Notes: generated by a model not told the origin, from the sequence alone. Shown: positions 8,437 through 19,116, numbered from the stretch's first letter. The stretch: 64,000 nt of DNA from Clostridiales bacterium (GCA_017509245.1 JAFWQC010000016.1:1-64000); one strand, 5' to 3'. Program-made: numbers and translations.

Positions 8437-11400
8437 TCAAGGTAATCTTGTCTTGTACTCAGCGAAAATGCCCTGATCGACATAAGGCGTTCTGACAGTC
8501 CCCTTGCCCTTATAAGCCTTAACGGTCTTTTCCTTCTTTTTCTTTTCGAGAGCATTCCAGAAGATAAGGATAACACCGAGAGCGAGCATCAGAGCGAACG
8601 GCACCGTATGGAATGTTATGCCGGTAGGTGCCACGTTATTAGCCTTCCTGTTGGTTATTGTGACAGTAAAGGTTCCTGAAGTGTAATCTGTTATCGTTGC
8701 GGCTTCGCATCCGCTTATGGTCACCCTGTCTTCACCGGTCAGAGTGTTATCTACTGTTATGACGAGTATATCCGTAAGCCTCTCATAGCCGGTAGCGGGA
8801 GTATCCTCTGCAAGGTAATATGTTCCGTTCTCCAAAGATACTTCTGTGTAGATATCGCCTGCCTCCATGTATGAGAGAAGGCCGTCAGCATCAGACATCA
8901 TGGTGTGCAGTGTGTTCTGTTCCTGTCCGTTCATCTTATACAGACGGAATACGGCACCTTCGACCGGATCGCCTGTTTCCTCATCAATCTTATAGAACTT
9001 GAGGGTGGATTCGGCGATTCTGTTGATGTAGTTGATGTCACTGTTGTCAGTCTCGGCGATGAGGACCGTAACCGCATCAGTACGGATGTTGTTTACATAT
9101 GCGGCAAATCCGGGTGCGGTCTCCTTGAGCTGCAGGAAGTATCCTACCGGAATGCCGTTCAGTGTGATGTCTTCACCATCGGCAAGATTGAATGTGAATG
9201 TATTCCCGCTGACTGTGGCGCCTGAAGCGGCAAGCTCTGCTGCAAATTCAGAAGATATCGGAGAAGCAGCTATCGCATCACTTACGGGAAGGATCTTGCC
9301 TGTGAACAGGAATGTCGTGCCTGCAGGAACCGACTGTCCCGGTGCAAGCTGGACACTCTTGGTAACGGTTATGCTTCCGGTCTTAAGAGTGTTCTCAAAT
9401 TCGATCTGACTGTCTTCTGAAATATTAGTGAGCGTATACTCAAGACCTTCAGTCTTTGTCTCACCTGTAAGTCCATTTGCAGTCGTATAATCTTCCTCTT
9501 CCGTCTGTGTGACTACCAGCTTAAAACCGTTGGGGATATCACTTATCACATAAGATTCATCATCCTTCAGCATGAAGGTCATGACCTTTCTGGAGTCTGT
9601 GAACGTTACGTCCGTTATGCTGCCCGGGAATGCAACCTGTGTGCCGCCGTTCCAGAGAGTAGCAGTATAAGTAAACATCTTTGTCTTGCTTCCGTATTCC
9701 TCGGGAAGCACGTTATTGGATACAGTAATATCACTGGTATTACGTGTGTTTGTAAATGTGATTGCGCCGCCTTCGGAAGGAACGTCACTCAAAGTAAATG
9801 TGGCATCTCCCGTATCCGTGCTGTCATTATCGTTTGAAGATACCGCAGTCCATCCCGGAGCATTCTCGGTAATCGTTATGCTTCCTCCGATCGGAACGCC
9901 GCGCAGAACGACGCTCTCGCCATCTTTAAGCGTTGCCGTCTGATACTGCGCCGGCGGAGTTACGGGATTGCCGTCTGCATCTTCATAAGTGATATCGAAG
10001 CTGAACTCCTCATCGCCTGTTATGTAATCGTCAAGAGTTACTTCCTTTGTAAGGGTAACGTCGGTGTTGGTAAGCGTGTTGACAAAACCGACAGGAACAG
10101 TAGTGCCGTTTGAATATGCAGGAGTTGCAGTTAATGTATATGTTCTGCTGTTATTATTACCGGTATAAGACCAATTACTGTTGGTCGGTGCTGCTCCCAA
10201 TGTGGTTACATAACCATTGTCTGTCAATGTTGCAGGCTGTCCGTTAACAGAAACTGTAATAACATAATCCGGATCAGATACTTCCGTAATTCTGACAGAC
10301 TGGAAGAACAGACTAACCGTTTGGGTAGTATTTGAACTTATTTGTGGCGTTGAAGCTGAGGCAATAAAATACAGGGGCAGTGTGACAGACTCTCCGTCTT
10401 TTAACGTAAAAGTCTGGCTCTCATTTGTTGGAGTCTGGCTAGCGACACTGGTAGACCAAGAAGGCGAAAACCATCCGCTTCTGGTTACCGATCCTGTGTA
10501 ACTAACGGTTGTATATTCAGCAGTAAATGTAAATTCCTTATTAGTCTGGCTTGCTGTCAACGCAGAGCCGTCACCGTTTGTAACGGTTTTGCTGACGGTT
10601 ACATCAATATGATTTGCATTGATCCATGATGTATACAGATCGAGGTTGTTCAATACCGGGGTGCCGAATTCATAAACATTCGTGATCTGGTCAATGGTCT
10701 TGGCAGCGCTCTGGTGCGAATTAACGTTTGCCCAGCGGTAGAACTGATTTGTTGTATTCCATGTGGGTGATGAAGGCGCACGCAGGATATCGCCCTTTGC
10801 CAGAGTAACCGTATAAGTGTAGTTTGCTCCCGGAACAAAGTATTCATTATCTGTTTCATTCCAGTGCTGGTTGCCGTTATAGAGGTGGAATCTGACTGTT
10901 ACGAGTTCTCCCCATACGGCATAGAGCGTCATGCCTTCGCTGATCTCGGTACTGAAATCCCAAAGCTTATCACGCTTTATGATCGTCATGTTATTGATGT
11001 TGCTGCCTGAATCTGTACCGGGCAGAGTATAATCCGCAGGATCACAGGAAGCTGCTTCAGGATCAGCGGTCCAGCCTACAAATATATATCCGTCTCTTAC
11101 AGGATCAGTAGGCTTTGTCGCCGTTACTGTGTTTCCGTTGTTAAGATCTGCCGGCTCATAAGGAAGTCCGTCTTCGTCAACATAGATGAGGGAATCATCA
11201 GCAGCCACAGCAGTATAACTGCTGCCCGTCCTTGCCGTATCTGTCCATGTTCCGTTGTTTACATCGTAGAAGATCGTATCTATACCGTCGAAGTAAACAT
11301 GAACTCCGTCAGGATGCGTGCGGAAAACATCCGTCAATGTATAATCCGCACCGGATGATCTGTAACGGCCTGCTGTTGTATTGACGCTTTCAATACCATC

Positions 11401-14400
11401 AAACCAGCTCGATATATTGAGCAGCTGGGCTGTGTTGGTATTTGTTCCGCTGACTGTGAAATGATGGCCGGAACCCAGCGGTACAACGAATTTGATCGTC
11501 TCGCCGGGCTGCAGGGTCACGCTTGTCTCAGTGAACTTTTCGCGCGAGAAAACACCTGTTCTCTCGTTTACGATGCTCATTGAATCTCCCTCGCCGGAAA
11601 TCTCAAATGTAACCGGCTGTGAAGTCCTGTTCGTGAAGTCAACGTATACCATCGGCTCCCATACGGCATAGAGTTTTATATCGTCTGTTCTCTGTACGGA
11701 GATTACGGAATCAGCAGTATATGTCGGCACGAACGGATCGCCTGTCCTGACGTCATCGTCCGAAGATGATGTCATGCTGAGCGAATAGTCTGATCCTTCA
11801 TCGAAGCCTAACAGGAAATATCCCAGTTCATGTTTGAAATAGTTGCCGCTCTGGTCGTAAGGTGAATCCAGTGTTCCGGGTGTAACCGCATACTTATAAA
11901 CATGCACAGAATTGTTGGACTGCATATTGCCGAAGACGATCTCATTTTCGCCCGCGTCCTCGACAACAACACCGGTACCTGTATATCCGGAAGCAGAAGT
12001 AATATCTATATTCGAAGTTAACTCATTTCCGGTACCGTCGACCAGATAACCGTCATTTGCATTCAATACCAGGTTTGCAACTTCAGGACGGCGGTCAGAC
12101 TCATTTACAGCCTGATAGACAGCCTGCATATGAATGCATCCGTTCGGATCGGCATCTGTCGAATCGATTATAAACATGGTCGGCTCAGCATAGTAAACAT
12201 CATGCTTCGGGCTGTAGATCGCATGTCCGTTGGAATCGTAGCCTAAGAAATCAACAACCTGCCAGCCGCGGAAGATATAGTCGTCACCTGCAGGCATACC
12301 GTTAACCGTAATTCCCGTAGGCTGCTGGAGTGTGGTTGTTACGGCACCGTCATTGTATTTACCGGCTGCGCCGTTAACAGGGTCAGTCCACGCAACGATC
12401 TCGCCGTTTACCACTACGTGGGAACCGTTGCCTAATGTCAGGATATAAGTAGGATCATAGGAGATATAATAAGAACCTACCCTTCTCCAGACAGCACGGA
12501 GTTTGATTCCCTCTTCAATGACATTATTGAAATTGTATGGTGTATCGGAAAGCGTTCCGTCATCATTTACCCTGTACCAGCCGACAAAAGCATAAGAACC
12601 GCTTGGCACTTCTTCATAAAGCTGATAGTTACCCTGACCATTCTTCTTAACATAAAGAGACTTAAACTCTTCGAAAGTAGCGGGGATCGTTCCGTCGTAG
12701 TATCCGGGGCGTGCGGCTTCATGCCAGGCCTCTGCCGCACGGCAATACTTATAATATGCTTCAAGCTGATCAGAGGTAAGATAAAGCGCGTTACGTATAT
12801 CGGCATGAACACCCCACTCACCGCTGGTGCTGTTAAACTGCATGTTTACATAATAGTATTTGGTTCCGTCATCGGTGCCGTTATATTCCACATACGTTCT
12901 TTCAAGCTCGTATTCACCGATCGACCTTCCATACAATGCACTGAAATACGTAGATTGAGATGTATTATGTCCGGAACCGAGAGTTGAAAGCGTAGTTGCC
13001 CACGAAGGCATCGTGCCGATCGTATCCCCGTTCGCATTCCATGCGGCGATCCACTTCTCATCAGTTGAATTCGCGCCGGTAAAACCTTCGAGATAGAATG
13101 TGCTGAATTGACCATCAACAGGTTCTGTATAGTTTATATGGTCGATGACTGCGCCGTTAGGATCGATTAAGATGTTATAGTAAACCGGTTCCCAATGTCC
13201 ATAGGCGATCTTATCAGCTGCAGGCATTGTTTCCGTGAAATCAAACTCCTTTGTTCCTTCACGGTCCTGGAACCAGCCAACAAACATATAGTGAGCCGGA
13301 GCCTCGGAATCGAGAGGAGTAAAATAATAAGTGCTTAACGGTGCTTCATAAGGAACATCAGCCACATCGACAGTCTTTTGAACCATGTCACATTCCAGCG
13401 GATAATTGTACTTAAAGCTGAATGTATTTGCATCACGAAGGTAATAACAGTAGACATCTGCAGCGCTGCTGTTGTTCCATACCGAACTTTGCGCATTGCC
13501 ATAGGAATCGAAAGCTTGCGGGGTAAATGAACTGCTCTTATGAAAGCCTTTGAGTTCGATATAATCCTCGGCTTCAGTGAAGAAAGAATATCTGGCCGAA
13601 ATAGATTTATACTCCACGAATTCAACACCATTATAGGTTCTGGTATTCCCGGTTACCGCTTCACCGGGCAATGGCTCGATATAGTAATGTATATTTTTGC
13701 TTGAAGCTGTACCGGCATTTAATCTGAACGTTATATCCTCATCCGGCATGATGTCTATGTAGACCAGAACCTGGTCATAGATCGAACTGTTTTGAGGATT
13801 CCATCGTTCACCGTTATTGTAGGTAGTTCCATTGGTTCCGACGATCGGGAAGAACGAGGATATACTATGCTCATAAAGAGCAGTGATCGTTCTGATCGTT
13901 GTGTTTCCGTTCGCGGGACGGAATGTTAATGTGTGAACATTTCTGTCGTAATAAACATTTACTACAGTTGATCCGTCACCACGGACATACTCAGTGCTCA
14001 TTTCAGCGGGATCCGTAGTGCGCAAATGGAAGCCCTTGAAATCAGCTCTGGTTGCACTATTAGTCGTGAGATTTCTATATGTGCTCAGATCCAGCTGATT
14101 CAATGTGAGCCCTGACGGAGAATTTACCGTAGGGGAAATGCTGTCAGGCAGAATATAGTAGTCATAATGTTTAGCACCATTAGCAACATTGGGATCATCA
14201 GTTTCCTTTTGCTTCCACACAATGACCGTATACTTCGCATTAGCCTTCTCATTCCACTGTGCGTAGAATGTAAGAGTGCTCAAAGGATACTTGATGGTAA
14301 GCGTGCCGCTTTGAATGGTATAAGCAACGCCGGTCTGGGTATTGCCGTCGTTATCCTCATATTCCTCTTCATAAGAAAGATTGACAGAGCTGAGGAAGTT

Positions 14401-16020
14401 GCCGTCAGGATCCGTAACCAGTTCATATATCGGTTCGTCATCACTCGTGTAACCGGTGATAACTCTCCAGCCGCCGAAATCATATCCGACTCTGCTTGTT
14501 ACAGGAAGACTTGTAATTTCTCCGCCGACACTCGCTTCACCGCCTTCAGAGTTAAACTCTGCAAGCGTGAACTGTGCCGGAACATAGGTCGCGCCGTTGC
14601 CGCTGTCGCCTACGTTGAAGTACAGCCAGCGTCCTTCCTGGAAATAAGGATACAGATCCGTATCGTTTGTCACATCGATATATTTGGGTATCGGATTTGC
14701 ATTGTTGTCCATGGTCTGGACGGAGATCCAGGTGTTGTTGGTTCTGTACTGCCAGCCGCGGAAGATCTTGCGGATCGTATCTGTTGCAGGGGCTGACACG
14801 TCACTGATGAGTACTCTTTCGGTCTCATCCGAACCTAAGATGACGAGCTTACGGGTAAGAAGGTTGCTGGTGTTGCTTACGGCGTAAGCCAGCTCGTGGA
14901 AGTTAACGAAGCAGTAGTCCTCGTAGATGGGCGCAACATAAATATGCGCACTGTAATCTTCGGTATCGTATGCTGCTGATTCAGTATATGTTCTGCCGTC
15001 AATCGTCCACGACATCGTAAACGTACCGTCGTGATTATCAGTAACGGTAATTGGAGTTTCAAATGTAATCTTTTTCGGAGATTCAGGCCAGCTGAACTTG
15101 AAAGCACTGCCTTCTCTGGTTGCCGGATTTACCACATACCATCCGAAGAAGTATTCGCCCGGAAGGTTCGGCGGGTTGGCGATCATCTCAAGGGATTCGC
15201 CGTTTTGAACTATCTGGGTATTCTGTGTGGTGCCGGCCTTATTAAGGAATTCATAAGGGGCTACCGTGTAATAGTAGTTGCCGTTTTCTTCAGTTTCCTG
15301 CGTAGCTAAATCCGTAACCGGAGCCAGGAACTGGATGGTGAATCTCGGTGTAACTATCTCTTCGTCGCCCTCATGTTCGACGATTGCATAGATACTGAAT
15401 GATTCAGCTTCAAAGACTACCTGATTGTCGTCAGTTGCGACATTGGATTCAACAAGATCTGCAGGAGCTGCCACATCTTCCATATGGTAGACATCAACAG
15501 CATCTGCAGTGATCAGTTTACTCTTGAATGTTACAGTCAGAGGATCGTCTTCGGGCTGCCACTTGATGCCGAGTTCCTTCATCTCAGCATTGGCATATAT
15601 GTTTATATCGTATGCAATGATCGCTTCCTTGCCGCCGATCGTTACTTCAACACGTTCAGCTTCGATGATGGCATCGGCGGGAAGCATGCCTTCCACGATT
15701 ATGTCGTCGTTCTCGAAAACCTTATCTGCCAGTTCGACGTCGCTTCCGGAATAATCTTCTTCAGGATCAACCTGTTCTTCTTCAGAACCATCCGTAATAT
15801 CAGTGCCGTCTTCAACATCTGCTTCATCTTCCGTGTCAGATGCCTCTGTAAGATCAATGTCTGCTTCTCCGTCTTCTTCACCGTCAGCACGGACTGCATT
15901 GACCAGATCAATAAACGGTGCGCGTATCAGATCAGCAGGATAAAAAGTCAGGATTACAGAAACGGTAAGTACCGCTGCTATAAACGTAAATAAAAACTTT
16001 CTAATCTGCTTCTCAGACAT
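8437..16020 (-). CDS. Giant sortase-anchored adhesin with InlB-like repeats
   Basis: A 2,527-residue surface protein. An N-terminal signal segment (KFLFTFIAAVLTVSVILTF) is followed by an acidic stretch. Then come many InlB/Listeria-Bacteroides-type repeats, with recurring GW motifs such as YIFVGWTADP, YAFVGWYRV and HYMFVGWFQD, each followed by a segment ending LYAVW-like. Next are several Cna-B/DUF7601-like domains (VTVSKTVTNGDG, DVTLTKEVTLDD, SITVTKSVQLAPG) and a SpaA-type domain (STLKFYKIDEETGDPVEGAVFRLY). It ends with a VAPTG sorting motif, a membrane helix, a KKKKEK stop and an unusually long tail. The ATG at 16020 overlaps the sortase stop and has GAAGGA upstream. It is probably the tip adhesin of the pilus. 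Confidence 0.85.
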   Translation of the reverse strand: MSEKQIRKFLFTFIAAVLTVSVILTFYPADLIRAPFIDLVNAVRADGEEDGEADIDLTEASDTEDEADVEDGTDITDGSEEEQVDPEEDYSGSDVELADKVFENDDIIVEGMLPADAIIEAERVEVTIGGKEAIIAYDINIYANAEMKELGIKWQPEDDPLTVTFKSKLITADAVDVYHMEDVAAPADLVESNVATDDNQVVFEAESFSIYAIVEHEGDEEIVTPRFTIQFLAPVTDLATQETEENGNYYYTVAPYEFLNKAGTTQNTQIVQNGESLEMIANPPNLPGEYFFGWYVVNPATREGSAFKFSWPESPKKITFETPITVTDNHDGTFTMSWTIDGRTYTESAAYDTEDYSAHIYVAPIYEDYCFVNFHELAYAVSNTSNLLTRKLVILGSDETERVLISDVSAPATDTIRKIFRGWQYRTNNTWISVQTMDNNANPIPKYIDVTNDTDLYPYFQEGRWLYFNVGDSGNGATYVPAQFTLAEFNSEGGEASVGGEITSLPVTSRVGYDFGGWRVITGYTSDDEPIYELVTDPDGNFLSSVNLSYEEEYEDNDGNTQTGVAYTIQSGTLTIKYPLSTLTFYAQWNEKANAKYTVIVWKQKETDDPNVANGAKHYDYYILPDSISPTVNSPSGLTLNQLDLSTYRNLTTNSATRADFKGFHLRTTDPAEMSTEYVRGDGSTVVNVYYDRNVHTLTFRPANGNTTIRTITALYEHSISSFFPIVGTNGTTYNNGERWNPQNSSIYDQVLVYIDIMPDEDITFRLNAGTASSKNIHYYIEPLPGEAVTGNTRTYNGVEFVEYKSISARYSFFTEAEDYIELKGFHKSSSFTPQAFDSYGNAQSSVWNNSSAADVYCYYLRDANTFSFKYNYPLECDMVQKTVDVADVPYEAPLSTYYFTPLDSEAPAHYMFVGWFQDREGTKEFDFTETMPAADKIAYGHWEPVYYNILIDPNGAVIDHINYTEPVDGQFSTFYLEGFTGANSTDEKWIAAWNANGDTIGTMPSWATTLSTLGSGHNTSQSTYFSALYGRSIGEYELERTYVEYNGTDDGTKYYYVNMQFNSTSGEWGVHADIRNALYLTSDQLEAYYKYCRAAEAWHEAARPGYYDGTIPATFEEFKSLYVKKNGQGNYQLYEEVPSGSYAFVGWYRVNDDGTLSDTPYNFNNVIEEGIKLRAVWRRVGSYYISYDPTYILTLGNGSHVVVNGEIVAWTDPVNGAAGKYNDGAVTTTLQQPTGITVNGMPAGDDYIFRGWQVVDFLGYDSNGHAIYSPKHDVYYAEPTMFIIDSTDADPNGCIHMQAVYQAVNESDRRPEVANLVLNANDGYLVDGTGNELTSNIDITSASGYTGTGVVVEDAGENEIVFGNMQSNNSVHVYKYAVTPGTLDSPYDQSGNYFKHELGYFLLGFDEGSDYSLSMTSSSDDDVRTGDPFVPTYTADSVISVQRTDDIKLYAVWEPMVYVDFTNRTSQPVTFEISGEGDSMSIVNERTGVFSREKFTETSVTLQPGETIKFVVPLGSGHHFTVSGTNTNTAQLLNISSWFDGIESVNTTAGRYRSSGADYTLTDVFRTHPDGVHVYFDGIDTIFYDVNNGTWTDTARTGSSYTAVAADDSLIYVDEDGLPYEPADLNNGNTVTATKPTDPVRDGYIFVGWTADPEAASCDPADYTLPGTDSGSNINNMTIIKRDKLWDFSTEISEGMTLYAVWGELVTVRFHLYNGNQHWNETDNEYFVPGANYTYTVTLAKGDILRAPSSPTWNTTNQFYRWANVNSHQSAAKTIDQITNVYEFGTPVLNNLDLYTSWINANHIDVTVSKTVTNGDGSALTASQTNKEFTFTAEYTTVSYTGSVTRSGWFSPSWSTSVASQTPTNESQTFTLKDGESVTLPLYFIASASTPQISSNTTQTVSLFFQSVRITEVSDPDYVITVSVNGQPATLTDNGYVTTLGAAPTNSNWSYTGNNNSRTYTLTATPAYSNGTTVPVGFVNTLTNTDVTLTKEVTLDDYITGDEEFSFDITYEDADGNPVTPPAQYQTATLKDGESVVLRGVPIGGSITITENAPGWTAVSSNDNDSTDTGDATFTLSDVPSEGGAITFTNTRNTSDITVSNNVLPEEYGSKTKMFTYTATLWNGGTQVAFPGSITDVTFTDSRKVMTFMLKDDESYVISDIPNGFKLVVTQTEEEDYTTANGLTGETKTEGLEYTLTNISEDSQIEFENTLKTGSITVTKSVQLAPGQSVPAGTTFLFTGKILPVSDAIAASPISSEFAAELAASGATVSGNTFTFNLADGEDITLNGIPVGYFLQLKETAPGFAAYVNNIRTDAVTVLIAETDNSDINYINRIAESTLKFYKIDEETGDPVEGAVFRLYKMNGQEQNTLHTMMSDADGLLSYMEAGDIYTEVSLENGTYYLAEDTPATGYERLTDILVITVDNTLTGEDRVTISGCEAATITDYTSGTFTVTITNRKANNVAPTGITFHTVPFALMLALGVILIFWNALEKKKKEKTVKAYKGKGTVRTPYVDQGIFAEYKTRLP

Positions 16021-17206
16021 GGATCTTTCTATTTCCTTCGTTATCTTTTTCATTCTTCTTTTCGCGGCTTGTAGCAATACCCTCTGTTAATACCGCCAGA
16101 CCGAGTACTATGATCATCCAGATGGTGTAATTGTCGTAGATAACCATTGTTCCGCTCATGTCTTCGAAAAGAATGAAAATGAATATGTTTATTACTGCAA
16201 GGACCACATTGATGATGATCCCCGCGAGGGCCGACTTCTTCTTTTTCTTCTGTTGATTCTGCTGCTGTTCCTGAGCCTTTTGAGGGTCATTCTCTTCCTT
16301 CTGTCTGTCTTTTTTCTCCTTTTCCCTTAAGAGGTAAGGCAGGAGGACAAGGATCGTAAGGATCATGCACAAAAGATTAAGTAATGCCCAGACATGACCT
16401 GCATTATCACCGGTTCTTCCCGTGATGATCTCGATCTGTGTAGGTGCGGGAGTCGTTACGGGTTCGACCTCGATCTCTGTCTCGGTCAGCTTGCATATGA
16501 GTAAGACTCTGCCGTCTGTCGTTGCGCCTGCACATGTGGAAAGCACCAGGAACTTATCCGCATCTTTTATGATGGGGTTTGTATTTACTACATTAATATT
16601 CTGATTATTAAGGATCGTTCTCTCGTATCCGTTCCAGTCAAGCGATGTTCTCTCGTAAACTGCCCTTTCATAAGCATCTGTCTCAATAACGGCGATAACA
16701 TCGATGTCGTAGACCTTATCAAAAGTTATGAGCGTACCTTTCAGGTGGCTAAAGAAAAAATCGGTATCCAGGTATTTGGTAAGGTCTCCGAACATCGCTC
16801 CGTTATCCATATGATGTCCGAAAAGGAGATTATATGACTGGGAGAAATCCGGTTTGTTCCTTGACTGAAGATAAACAGCTCCCGTCAGCGACGGCTGTTT
16901 GTTCACGTCACGCATCGCGTAGTAAAGGTCATCTTCGCCTTGAACTACCGGATAATCGATATGAGTATCATCTATGGTGATCCACGCAACCGAGTCGGGA
17001 ATATTTTCGAGCAGCTCATCAACTGAAACGGTTTCCTCTACAACTTCAGGTTTATACTGGATGGTCTGAGTACCATAAGCCTGGTTCTGAACCCTCGTAT
17101 TTTCATAGATCATGATGACTGCATATGTAACGATCAATAACGATATGATCGTGGCAATCGCAGCGAAAACGGCATTAGCAATTTTCAGAACACGCTTGGC
17201 AGTCAT
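16013..17206 (-). CDS. Class B-like sortase with C-terminal membrane extension
   Basis: A cysteine transpeptidase that links pilins or anchors them to the wall. After an N-terminal membrane helix (about 10-33) the catalytic fold shows YNLLFGHHMDNG (catalytic His at 131/132), LSTCAG with Cys225, and Arg233 in DGRVLLICKL. The roughly 150 residues after the catalytic domain are unusual: one membrane helix, a basic and Gln-rich cytoplasmic loop (EKKDRQKEEN to QQQNQQKKKKK), then two more helices and a basic tail. Standard pilin sortases have at most one C-terminal helix. It sits nine bases after the signal peptidase-like gene and overlaps the adhesin start, so it belongs to the pilus operon. Confidence 0.88.
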   Translation of the reverse strand: MTAKRVLKIANAVFAAIATIISLLIVTYAVIMIYENTRVQNQAYGTQTIQYKPEVVEETVSVDELLENIPDSVAWITIDDTHIDYPVVQGEDDLYYAMRDVNKQPSLTGAVYLQSRNKPDFSQSYNLLFGHHMDNGAMFGDLTKYLDTDFFFSHLKGTLITFDKVYDIDVIAVIETDAYERAVYERTSLDWNGYERTILNNQNINVVNTNPIIKDADKFLVLSTCAGATTDGRVLLICKLTETEIEVEPVTTPAPTQIEIITGRTGDNAGHVWALLNLLCMILTILVLLPYLLREKEKKDRQKEENDPQKAQEQQQNQQKKKKKSALAGIIINVVLAVINIFIFILFEDMSGTMVIYDNYTIWMIIVLGLAVLTEGIATSREKKNEKDNEGNRKIHV

Positions 17207-17215
17207 CTATATTAC

Positions 17216-17749
17216 CTAGAAGTTATACAGTCTAATAACCATTATCAGCGTTCCCTTGATCTCGTTAGCTTTGACAATGCCGAAATATCGGCTGTCCACG
17301 CTGTTTAATCTGTTATCTCCCAGCACGAAATATTCTTTCTCACCCAGAGTAACGGGATAGCTCTGCTTTTCGAGCGCCGGATAAGTAGGGCTGCTGATCT
17401 TTTCATCCACGATAAGATTTCCGTTAACTATGAGATTCCCTTCTTCGGTAATCTCGACCGTGTCACCCGGAATCGCCACCACGCGCGAGATGAATTCGTC
17501 CCCGTCTTTCTTGAGAACGATTACATCTTTTGCGATGGGCTTCTTATCGACCCGTGAGTAAATAACCTTATCACCGAGCTTTAGTGTCGGAGACATATCG
17601 GGTGTCGGAGTCGTCTTGACACCAATGATCAGGGCGAACATGACCCATAAGCTCACGACTATGAAAAAGCCTGTTCGTATAAGCCGTCTGATATCTTTCC
17701 TTGAATCAGACAGACCTTCAGAAGACTGTTTCGAACTATGCTTTCTCAT
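17216..17749 (-). CDS. Signal peptidase I-like protein of the pilus operon, Lys missing
   Basis: A 177-residue S26-family protein with one N-terminal membrane helix (about 25-45). The nucleophile motif is DMSPTL with Ser53, and the GDNRLNSVDSRYFG block is present. In active type I signal peptidases the next block reads K-R-V-x-x-x-PGD. Here it is ISRVVAIPGD, with Ser88 where the general-base lysine should be. Pilus-linked SipA proteins of streptococci also lack catalytic residues and act as assembly chaperones, so a non-proteolytic role is plausible. The gene ends with TAG and is nine bases from the sortase gene. Confidence 0.85.
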   Translation of the reverse strand: MRKHSSKQSSEGLSDSRKDIRRLIRTGFFIVVSLWVMFALIIGVKTTPTPDMSPTLKLGDKVIYSRVDKKPIAKDVIVLKKDGDEFISRVVAIPGDTVEITEEGNLIVNGNLIVDEKISSPTYPALEKQSYPVTLGEKEYFVLGDNRLNSVDSRYFGIVKANEIKGTLIMVIRLYNF

Positions 17750-17808
17750 CTAAATCCCCAATGATAGTACTCGAACACGATATAACACTTATTTAAGTGC
17801 CTGACGTA

Positions 17809-19116
17809 TCAAATGTCCTTTTCTTCCTTCTTCTTGTAGGAACGGCTGAGTACGAACAGTGCTACGCCTGTACCGAGCAGGAGAATATAAGGTGCACTTC
17901 TTACGATAACGCCGGTAGGTGAGATCATCTGCAGAACGTTCTCGAACTCAACTGTATGTGCAACATCATCTGCCTCATCAGGATCTGGCGTTATCGTAGC
18001 TGTGTCGGAAACATCATTGTAAACAACGATCTTTGATGTTGGTGTACCTGCATCGACTGTAAGCGTTGTCAAATATGTAGCACCTACAGCATCATTTGAT
18101 TCTGTTACTTCAACTGTTGTTCCGCAAGGGATTCCGATGTACTTGATAGATGATCCGGATGCGATCGTTGCTGTTCCGCCGAGATTACTTACTGCTCCTG
18201 CATTATGTTGATAATCCGTAGCATTTCCGTTAACTGTTGCGGAAAGAAGAATATCATTTGTTACAGGTTCATTTCTGAAAACGATCTCCATGGGGAATTC
18301 GTGACCCATGTTGTAATTATCGTTTGTCAGGATCTTGCTGACTGTAACGTTATATGTATAGTAACTGTCAGCTTTTACTTCATTACCGTCAGTATCCTGT
18401 CCTGCAACGAAGCCGTTGATCTTAACAGTATCAGGTGTAACGTCAACGTCATCGTAGAGACAAACGAAGCCGTAGATTTCCCACTCTTCAGCTGTCTCGC
18501 CTGAGATAAAGTCAGTATCTGCTGCCTTGACATAGACGTCAAGATAACGTGTATGGGTCGTGTCTATTTCTGTAACGCCGGACTCTGCATATGTAGCACC
18601 CGCACCTGTAAGAGTCTCAGTGATCACATAGCGGTAAACACCGGGTTCTCCGAATACAACGCCTGAGAAATCAATATCCAAAGGCTTTGTGTTAACTTCA
18701 CCGGTATCGGAAGCATCTAATGTATCATCAGTGGTCCAGGCAATAGTGCCGGTAGCTCCCGGGTTACCATTTACTTGAAGACCTGTAAGCACGCCGGCTT
18801 TAGTATCAACCTGTACGGCTTCATCTGATTCATGGTCTTCCGGCTGGTCCGTAATGCTGGCTACACTACCTGCGGTAACTGTATAGGTGTAGCTGATCGT
18901 GGGAGCATTGATCGTGCTCTCGTCTACATTGTATGCGGTCAGTTCCTTAAGGATCGATACCGTCTCGTCTGAATAAACGGTAGGTGTATCCTTATTAGGG
19001 TCAAAACCTCCGACCTCGCCGTCTTCAAGGTCTGTTGCCAGGATCGTAGCTCCAATACTCATGACCATTGTGAAAGAAATGATCAGAGCAGCGATTTTCT
19101 TAATAGTTTTTTTCAT
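17809..19116 (-). CDS. Major pilin subunit, sortase substrate
   Basis: A 435-residue secreted protein. It has a signal peptide (KKIAALIISFTMVMSIGATILA) and a Spy0128-like isopeptide pilin domain (ISYTYTVTAG through PGVYRYVITETL). A second domain follows (TYNVTVSKILTNDNYNMGHEFP through IKYIGIPCGTTVEVTES), and then an ISPTG sorting motif, a membrane helix and KKKEEKD. The ATG at 19116 follows AAGGAAGGTGG. It is the first gene of the operon, so it should be the most abundant product and the shaft of the pilus. The sorting motif matches the adhesin (VAPTG) and differs from the VPSTG of the protein at 61-63 kb. Confidence 0.87.
   Translation of the reverse strand: MKKTIKKIAALIISFTMVMSIGATILATDLEDGEVGGFDPNKDTPTVYSDETVSILKELTAYNVDESTINAPTISYTYTVTAGSVASITDQPEDHESDEAVQVDTKAGVLTGLQVNGNPGATGTIAWTTDDTLDASDTGEVNTKPLDIDFSGVVFGEPGVYRYVITETLTGAGATYAESGVTEIDTTHTRYLDVYVKAADTDFISGETAEEWEIYGFVCLYDDVDVTPDTVKINGFVAGQDTDGNEVKADSYYTYNVTVSKILTNDNYNMGHEFPMEIVFRNEPVTNDILLSATVNGNATDYQHNAGAVSNLGGTATIASGSSIKYIGIPCGTTVEVTESNDAVGATYLTTLTVDAGTPTSKIVVYNDVSDTATITPDPDEADDVAHTVEFENVLQMISPTGVIVRSAPYILLLGTGVALFVLSRSYKKKEEKDI

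Noticed and set aside
14167-14796. Long frames opposite the giant adhesin
   Set aside because: Antisense shadows. The adhesin frame has domains along its whole length.
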